Below the pieces are notes generated by a model, which was not told the DNA's origin, did no database searches, and saw nothing but the letters and a program-made list of their open reading frames with translations. Both the position numbers and the translations under genes were made by a program. From Actinomycetota bacterium (lineage in GTDB: Bacteria; Actinomycetota; Thermoleophilia; Solirubrobacterales; 70-9), in contig JAFDWF010000226.1 of the NCBI GenBank assembly GCA_018268575.1, forward strand, positions 62,001 to 126,000: DNA of 64,000 nt, written 5' to 3'. Positions 59,652-64,000 of the stretch are shown here, piece after piece (position 1 is the first letter of the stretch; every line of letters begins with the position of its first letter).

Positions 59652-61154
59652 ATGGATGTCCATATCCCGCTCGTCTTCGGCGCAGCGGACCTTTTCAAGG
59701 AACAGGTCTCGTTCAACATCTTCCAGGCAGACGTCTTCTACACGATCGCCACGGTCATGCTGTTCTTCGTCGTGGTCGCCGTTGGCCTCATCGACGCTGG
59801 CCTCGTGCAGCGGAAAAACCTCCTCGACACCTGGCTCGGGAAGTTCGCGGCGGCGTTCGCCGCAGGCCTCGGGATGTTCCTGATCGGCTACGCGATCTGG
59901 CAGGTCAGCTTCTACGAAGCGTTCGGCATTCCTCATCCCTGGGGTGAAGCGATATCCCAGTGGTGGGCCGGCGGCATCGATGTAAGGTCGCTGCCTCAGA
60001 CGCTGAACCCTGAAGCGGCACCCGAGAACGACGTCTTCCAGGTCTTCCTGGTCTTCTTCGTCGCCTACGCGATGGTCGGTGGGGCGCTTCTGCACTCGGC
60101 CGGCCTGGAGCGGGTCAAGCACCTACCTATGAACATCATCTCCTTGGTCGCCGGGGCGATCATCATGCCGATCCTCCTCTGGCTGACCTGGGGCTCGGTC
60201 GGGCCGCTCGACAACAACGGTGTCCACGACTACCTGGGCACCTTCTCGCTCTACATCTTCGTCGGCACCTGGGCGCTGATCATCGCCTGGCGGGCGGGAC
60301 CGCGGGTGGGCGCCTTCTTCGAAGAGAAGATCGATCCCTCGCAACCGGGAACCGGGCTGTTGGCCCATAAGCCGCACAACCTGGGGCTGACCGCGCTAGG
60401 CGTCGGGGTCGTGCTGTTCTGCGTGCCGTTCCTGGCCCTCGGCTGCGGCTACATCGTGCCAGGCACGGGCTACTTTGGGATCTCGATGACCAACTCCGGT
60501 TTCGGGCTGGTGGTGGAGAACATATTCATGTCGTTCATCGGCGGCGCCATCACCGGCTTCGCGATCAGCTACCTGACCAAGAACCCGATCATGGCACTGC
60601 TCGGTCCGGTGGCCGGCTACGTCGGCTGCTCGACCTCGTTCGACGTCGGCAGGCCGCTGGGCATCCTCGTCGTCTCGCTGATCGCGCCGGTCGTCGTCTA
60701 CGCGGGCTACCTGCTGATGCAGCGCTTGCGCATCGACGACAAAAAGATCGTCCCGCTCGCCCTCTTCGGCGGCGTCTACGCGGCCCTGGCCGCGGGGATC
60801 GTCGGCGCCGGGAAGGCCACCGGCGGTTATTTTGAAATCGAAAGCGGCCCCTACGCCTTCCAGCACGCGTCGATCACCTTCGGCCACCAACTGGTCGGCG
60901 TGCTGGTCACGTTCGGCATCTCCGCGATCAGCGGGCTGGTCCTGATCATCGGGCTCGAGAAGACGATCGGCCTGCGGGTCGACCGGGACAAGGAGATCGA
61001 GGGTCTCGATGAAACCAGCTGGGGTTCCGGTCCGGTGCACGAATTCGAAGATCTGCCGGCGGTCGCGCCACACCTGGCGGCCGTTGCTCGGGCGGCGGTG
61101 CCGGACACTCCCCCCTCGCCCGGCACCTCGCCACCCGCTTCCGCCGCCGGCTAG
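59652..61154 (+). CDS. divergent ammonium-transporter (Amt/Rh-like) membrane protein
   Basis: 500-aa membrane protein with about 11 hydrophobic helices. Amt-like traits: VVVAVGLIDAGLVQRKNLLD, PMNIISLVAGAIIMPILLWL, TSFDVGRPLGILVVSLIAPV, and a cytosolic end with GLRVDRDKEIEGLDETSWG, very like the Amt regulatory tail. The pore motif DFAGGTVVH is not there; the matching place reads LDNNGVHDYLGTF, and the second His-box is unclear. A GAAGGAG ribosome-binding site precedes the ATG. It could carry ammonium or a different small solute. Its stop codon is part of repeat element E2. Confidence 0.75.
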   Translation: MDVHIPLVFGAADLFKEQVSFNIFQADVFYTIATVMLFFVVVAVGLIDAGLVQRKNLLDTWLGKFAAAFAAGLGMFLIGYAIWQVSFYEAFGIPHPWGEAISQWWAGGIDVRSLPQTLNPEAAPENDVFQVFLVFFVAYAMVGGALLHSAGLERVKHLPMNIISLVAGAIIMPILLWLTWGSVGPLDNNGVHDYLGTFSLYIFVGTWALIIAWRAGPRVGAFFEEKIDPSQPGTGLLAHKPHNLGLTALGVGVVLFCVPFLALGCGYIVPGTGYFGISMTNSGFGLVVENIFMSFIGGAITGFAISYLTKNPIMALLGPVAGYVGCSTSFDVGRPLGILVVSLIAPVVVYAGYLLMQRLRIDDKKIVPLALFGGVYAALAAGIVGAGKATGGYFEIESGPYAFQHASITFGHQLVGVLVTFGISAISGLVLIIGLEKTIGLRVDRDKEIEGLDETSWGSGPVHEFEDLPAVAPHLAAVARAAVPDTPPSPGTSPPASAAG

Positions 61155-61322
61155 ATGAGTAGTTCCACGACCAGGTGTGACCGGGGGCGCGCCCGGCCAA
61201 GCGGGTCAAGGACGCAGGGCGCAGCCTTTGCCGGTGGGCAAAGGCAAGCCCGAGGACGCCGAGCCGCGCAGTGTGCCGGGCGTGTCATCCGGGTGTGCGT
61301 GGTCGTGGAACTGCTCATCTAG
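61151..61322. repeat. element E2: 172-bp inverted-repeat element with hairpin core
   Basis: 23-base ends (CTAGATGAGTAGTTCCACGA... at 61151-61173; complement at 61300-61322) pair at 22 of 23 bases. The core, from CAAGGACGCAGG (61207) to GAGGACGCC (61260), surrounds the hairpin GCCTTTGCC-GGTG-GGCAAAGGC (61224-61245), as in E1. The left end includes the amt stop codon. Confidence 0.85.
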
Positions 61323-61450
61323 TGGTGTGACCGGCAACGTTGCCAGGGTCCTGGCGAGACTCAGGGGTCGGCGGGCAAGGACCGAGGACGCCGCCCGACG
61401 ATCGTCTGAGGCCCGTCCAGGACCCGGCAAACGTTGGTGGTCACACCACT
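61321..61450. repeat. element E3: 130-bp inverted-repeat element, core without hairpin
   Basis: AGTGGTGTGACC (61321-61332) and GGTCACACCACT (61439-61450) are perfect terminal inverted repeats; AGGGTCCTGG and CCAGGACCC with GGCAACGTT/AACGTTTGCC-type arms pair inside. The centre reads CAAGGACCGAGGACGCCG (61376-61393), i.e. the E1/E2 core with the hairpin removed. It is placed head to tail with E2, sharing two bases. Confidence 0.82.
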
Positions 61451-61604
61451 GGGTCGGGGCGGTACGGGCGAGTAGGCAGTTCGAAAGAGCGCCCTGGGTG
61501 GTTCGCCGGGGCGCTCTTCTCTTACGGACACCACCCTGATACGTTTCTAGCAAGTCGTAGAAAGCTTTCTAGTCCGAACAAAACTTCAGCCGCGAGGAAT
61601 CAAG
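61451..61604 (+). promoter_or_regulatory. leader of the aldehyde dehydrogenase gene with TAGAAAGCTTTCTA palindrome
   Basis: A perfect 14-bp palindrome TAGAAAGCTTTCTA lies at 61558-61571 with a further TTTCTA at 61544-61549, giving three similar half-sites, 34 bp before the ATG. It is a candidate operator. No clear -35/-10 pair could be chosen. Confidence 0.5.
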
Positions 61605-62972
61605 ATGAGCGATTACGCCGTAGTCAATCCCGCCACCGGGGAGACGATCAAGGAGTACCCGACGATCACCGACGACGAGCTGCGCGCCGCGATCGGCCGC
61701 GCCGACGCCGCCTACAAGTCGTGGTCGTCCAGCTCCACCGTCGCCGAGCGCGCGGCGCTGATCCGCAAGGTCGGCGAGTTGCACGTGGAACGTGCCACCG
61801 AGCTGGCCGACATCATCGTCCGTGAGATGGGCAAGCCGAAGGCCCAGGCGGTCGGCGAGGTCCAGTTCTGCGGCGCCATCTACGGCTTCTACGCCGACAA
61901 CGCCGAGGACCTGCTGGCCGACGAGCCGATCGAGCTGCTCGGCGGCGACGGCACCGCGGTGGTGCGCCGCGGCCCCTACGGGACGCTGCTCGGGATCATG
62001 CCCTGGAACTATCCCTACTACCAGGTGGCCCGCTTCGCCGGACCGAACCTGATCATCGGCAACCCGATCCTGCTGAAGCACGCGCCGCAGTGCCCGGAAT
62101 CGGCCGCGGCGATGCAGGAGATCTTCGATGACGCCGGCTTCCCCGAGGGCTGCTACGAGAACATCTACGCGACCAACGAGCAGATCGTGTGGGTGATCGG
62201 CGACCCCCGCGTGCACGGCGTCTCCGTCACCGGCTCCGAGCGGGCGGGGGCGGCGGTCGCCGAGATCGCCGGCCGCAACCTGAAGAAGGTCGTGCTCGAG
62301 CTGGGCGGGTCGGACCCGTTCATCGTGCTCGGCACCGACGACGTCGGCGCGGTCGCCGAGCAGGCCGCCGCGGCCCGCTTCGAGAACGCCGGCCAGGCCT
62401 GCAACGCGGCGAAGCGCTTCATCGTCAAGGACGAGTACTACGACGAATTCGTCGCCAAGCTGAAGGACCAGATCGCGGGCATCAAGAAGGGCGACCCGGC
62501 GGACGAGGACACGACGCTCGGACCGCTCTCCTCGGCCACCGCCGCCGACCGGCTCGAGGACCAGCTCAAGCGGGCGATCGACGGCGGCGCCGAGGTCGTG
62601 GTCGGTGGCAAGCGCGACGGCAACTACTTCGAACCGACGATCCTCACCGGGATCAAGCCGGGCGACGACGCAAGCCAGGAAGAGTTCTTCGGCCCGGTCG
62701 CGCAGGTCTACAAGGTCGGCTCCGAGGAGGAGGCGGTCAGCCTCGCCAACGACACCGCCTTCGGCCTCGGTTCCTACCTGATGACCAACGACGCCGAGCA
62801 GGCCGAGCGGGTCGCGAACGCGATCGAAGCGGGCATGGTCTACGTCAACATCGTCGGCGCGGACAGCCCCGAGCTGCCCTTCGGCGGCTTCAAGCGCTCC
62901 GGCTTCGGCCGCGAGCTCGGCCGCTTCGGCGCCGACGAGTTCGTCAACAAGAAGCTGATCCGCGCCGCTTAG
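61605..62972 (+). CDS. aldehyde dehydrogenase, succinate-semialdehyde dehydrogenase type
   Basis: 455-aa NAD(P)-dependent enzyme. Motifs: GIMPWNYPYYQVARFAGPNL, SVTGSERAGAAVAEIAG, LELGGSDPFIVL (Glu), FENAGQACNAAKRFIV (Cys) and EEFFGPVAQVYKVG, typical of the shorter GabD-like succinate-semialdehyde dehydrogenases. A GAGGAATC ribosome-binding site lies before the ATG. Its stop codon lies in a hairpin shared with the convergent gene. Confidence 0.92.
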   Translation: MSDYAVVNPATGETIKEYPTITDDELRAAIGRADAAYKSWSSSSTVAERAALIRKVGELHVERATELADIIVREMGKPKAQAVGEVQFCGAIYGFYADNAEDLLADEPIELLGGDGTAVVRRGPYGTLLGIMPWNYPYYQVARFAGPNLIIGNPILLKHAPQCPESAAAMQEIFDDAGFPEGCYENIYATNEQIVWVIGDPRVHGVSVTGSERAGAAVAEIAGRNLKKVVLELGGSDPFIVLGTDDVGAVAEQAAAARFENAGQACNAAKRFIVKDEYYDEFVAKLKDQIAGIKKGDPADEDTTLGPLSSATAADRLEDQLKRAIDGGAEVVVGGKRDGNYFEPTILTGIKPGDDASQEEFFGPVAQVYKVGSEEEAVSLANDTAFGLGSYLMTNDAEQAERVANAIEAGMVYVNIVGADSPELPFGGFKRSGFGRELGRFGADEFVNKKLIRAA

Positions 62973-62981
62973 GCGGCGCGG
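62960..62981. terminator. hairpin over the stop codon of the aldehyde dehydrogenase gene
   Basis: CCGCGCCGC (62960-62968) pairs with GCGGCGCGG (62973-62981), loop TTAG including the stop codon. It lies between convergent genes and could stop transcription in both directions, though without a T-tract. Confidence 0.45.
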
Positions 62982-62993
62982 AGCGGGGGCGCC

Positions 62994-63623
62994 TCACGGT
63001 TCGTGTTCGAGGGCGAACCTGAGGTGCCCGATCGATTCGGGGAAGTCCTTCTGCTCGGCCGCCCTTTCGTGTTCGTAGTCGGCCAGCGGTCCGGCGACTG
63101 AGCAGTTCAGTTCGGCGAGGTTTTCGGCGGCCACCTTCAGCCCACTCTCGACGCCCATCTTGCGCTCGAAGAAGTCGTGGGAGAGGAGGTCGGAGGCACT
63201 GCCGACGATGAACTCGAGCTTCGCGTTGGAGTAAGCGTGGCTGCGTTGGTCGAGCGCCTTGGCGGCCGTGTCGAGGTCTTCCCAGAGGCCTTCGAGCTTC
63301 CCGGCGACGGGGATGAACCCTTTGACCGCCCGCTGGAACGGCGGCCGCGCCACCGCCGGCCCCTTCTTCACCACCACGCAGCCTTTCGCCAGGGCTGAGA
63401 CGCCCTGCTTGTAGGTCTCGTCGGCCTTGTCGGCTTCCTTCTCCCAGTGTTCGAAGAATTCGATGTCGGCTTTCGTGATCCGCCCTTTCCCGTTGTTCGG
63501 CGGGATCGGCCCCGGCACGTGCGGGAGCCCCGGAGCGGCCGCCGCAGCGGTGGCGACGGCGATCGCGAGGGAGAGAACGAGCGCTCCGGCGGCGAGGAGG
63601 AGGGTTCTGGAGGAGTGGGTCAT
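62994..63623 (-). CDS. secreted helical protein of unknown function
   Basis: 209-aa exported protein. ATG 63623 has a CGGAGAAAG ribosome-binding site; the signal peptide is LLLAAGALVLSLAIAVATAA. The mature part is predicted to be largely helical (DIEFFEHWEKEADKADETYK, GKLEGLWEDLDTAAKALDQR, GLKVAAENLAELNCSVAGPL) with two cysteines. Glutamate is mostly GAA. No family is recognised. Confidence 0.7.
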   Translation of the reverse strand: MTHSSRTLLLAAGALVLSLAIAVATAAAAAPGLPHVPGPIPPNNGKGRITKADIEFFEHWEKEADKADETYKQGVSALAKGCVVVKKGPAVARPPFQRAVKGFIPVAGKLEGLWEDLDTAAKALDQRSHAYSNAKLEFIVGSASDLLSHDFFERKMGVESGLKVAAENLAELNCSVAGPLADYEHERAAEQKDFPESIGHLRFALEHEP

Positions 63624-63759
63624 CGAGCTTTCTCCGAGGGAGGGAAATGGACGTCGAGACCCTTTCACGCGCGCCCCACCCCCGGCAAGGGTGGGACCCG
63701 TGCAAGGCGCCGCCGAAGTCGCCTCAGACTGGCTGTAGGGCGTCGGTAGATTCCCCCCG

Positions 63760-64000
63760 ATGGGGATCGTTCGGTCGGTACCACGCGAGCGCAGGCTCGC
63801 GCTACTGGTCGCCGGGTGCTTCTTCATGGAGATGCTCGACGGCACGATCGTCGTCACCGCGGCGCCCTCGATCGGCAGCTCGCTGGGGGTGCCGTCGACC
63901 TCGATCAGCCTCGTGATCAGCGCCTACCTGGTGACGCTGGCGGTGCTGATCCCGGCCAGTGGCTGGGTCGTGGCGCGCTTCGGGGCGCGGCCGGTGTTCC
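63760..64000 (+). CDS. DHA2-family MFS exporter (partial, N-terminus only)
   Basis: The first 80 residues of an EmrB/QacA-type exporter: LALLVAGCFFMEMLDGTIVV, helix 1 with the D-G-T-I signature, then SISLVISAYLVTLAVLIPAS and the motif A region GWVVARFGARPVF. It runs off the right end of the window. No good ribosome-binding site is seen ahead of ATG 63760. Confidence 0.85.
   Translation, partial: MGIVRSVPRERRLALLVAGCFFMEMLDGTIVVTAAPSIGSSLGVPSTSISLVISAYLVTLAVLIPASGWVVARFGARPVF

Noticed and set aside
61224..61245. GCCTTTGCC-GGTG-GGCAAAGGC resembles the TetR operator half-sites
   Set aside because: The spacer is 4 bases rather than 5, the arms extend with other bases, there is no promoter around it, and it is part of the E1/E2 repeat core (E1 has a 3-base spacer).

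Overview
The window is about 70% GC, with tightly packed, often ATGA-overlapping genes, frequent GTG/TTG starts, few strong T-tract terminators and many actinobacterial-type families (fused isobutyryl-CoA mutase, group III truncated haemoglobin, MarR/IcmF pair, AqpS/ArsC arsenic genes). It most resembles a chromosome segment of a soil actinobacterium, possibly Thermoleophilia/Solirubrobacterales. The lineage is inferred from gene style only; there is no rRNA or other marker.

Left part (1-24 kb): a catabolic island. It opens with a 2-oxo-acid dehydrogenase (E1-beta, E1-alpha and, divergently, E2), an SDR and an M20 hydrolase. A TetR regulator follows, divergent from a fused indolepyruvate:ferredoxin oxidoreductase. 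Then come a zinc alcohol dehydrogenase with a frameshifted SDR, a complete branched-chain-type ABC importer (lipoprotein, fused LivH-LivM permease, two ATPases), an isochorismatase-fold hydrolase, a cupin, a CocE-type hydrolase, an alpha/beta hydrolase, a flavin monooxygenase fused to an HSL-type esterase domain, a peroxiredoxin-like protein and a VOC/extradiol-dioxygenase-like protein. Four promoters here carry the same inverted repeat, TTGCC-N5-GGCAA, placed between or over the -35 and -10 elements. One lies between tetR and the oxidoreductase, so the set looks like one TetR-controlled regulon for import and oxidative breakdown of an aromatic or N-heteroaromatic compound (substrate unknown). 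Decayed gene remnants (acyl-CoA dehydrogenase, quinone oxidoreductase, PIN toxin) lie at its edges.

Middle (24-45 kb): secreted proteins of unknown function; DUF202; an MBL-fold alkyl sulfatase with a SpoIIAA-like partner; a MIP channel and DUF1345 protein; truncated haemoglobin; a GntR regulator with a sensor-like C-terminus, divergent from an APC permease-aldehyde dehydrogenase operon; an arsenic cluster (aqpS / arsR-arsC fusion); a VIT-family protein; a collapsed SRPBCC/ArsR pair that still has its two operators; an arylsulfotransferase; two small membrane proteins; and a DHA2 drug exporter with its MarR regulator.

Right part (45-64 kb): acyl-CoA metabolism (MarR, IcmF, a BtuF-like receptor, ATP-pyrophosphatase, 3-hydroxyacyl-CoA dehydrogenase, glutaryl-CoA-type dehydrogenase, GntR, PfkB kinase), a motif-less serine-hydrolase homologue, a GNAT enzyme, a divergent Amt-like transporter, an aldehyde dehydrogenase and the start of another DHA2 exporter. 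The intergenic spaces from 31 kb on are full of palindromic repeats in several families. Two palindromes lie in-frame inside protein genes (pfkB and the BtuF-like gene). These repeats, and the four-site operator regulon, are the most unusual structures in the window.
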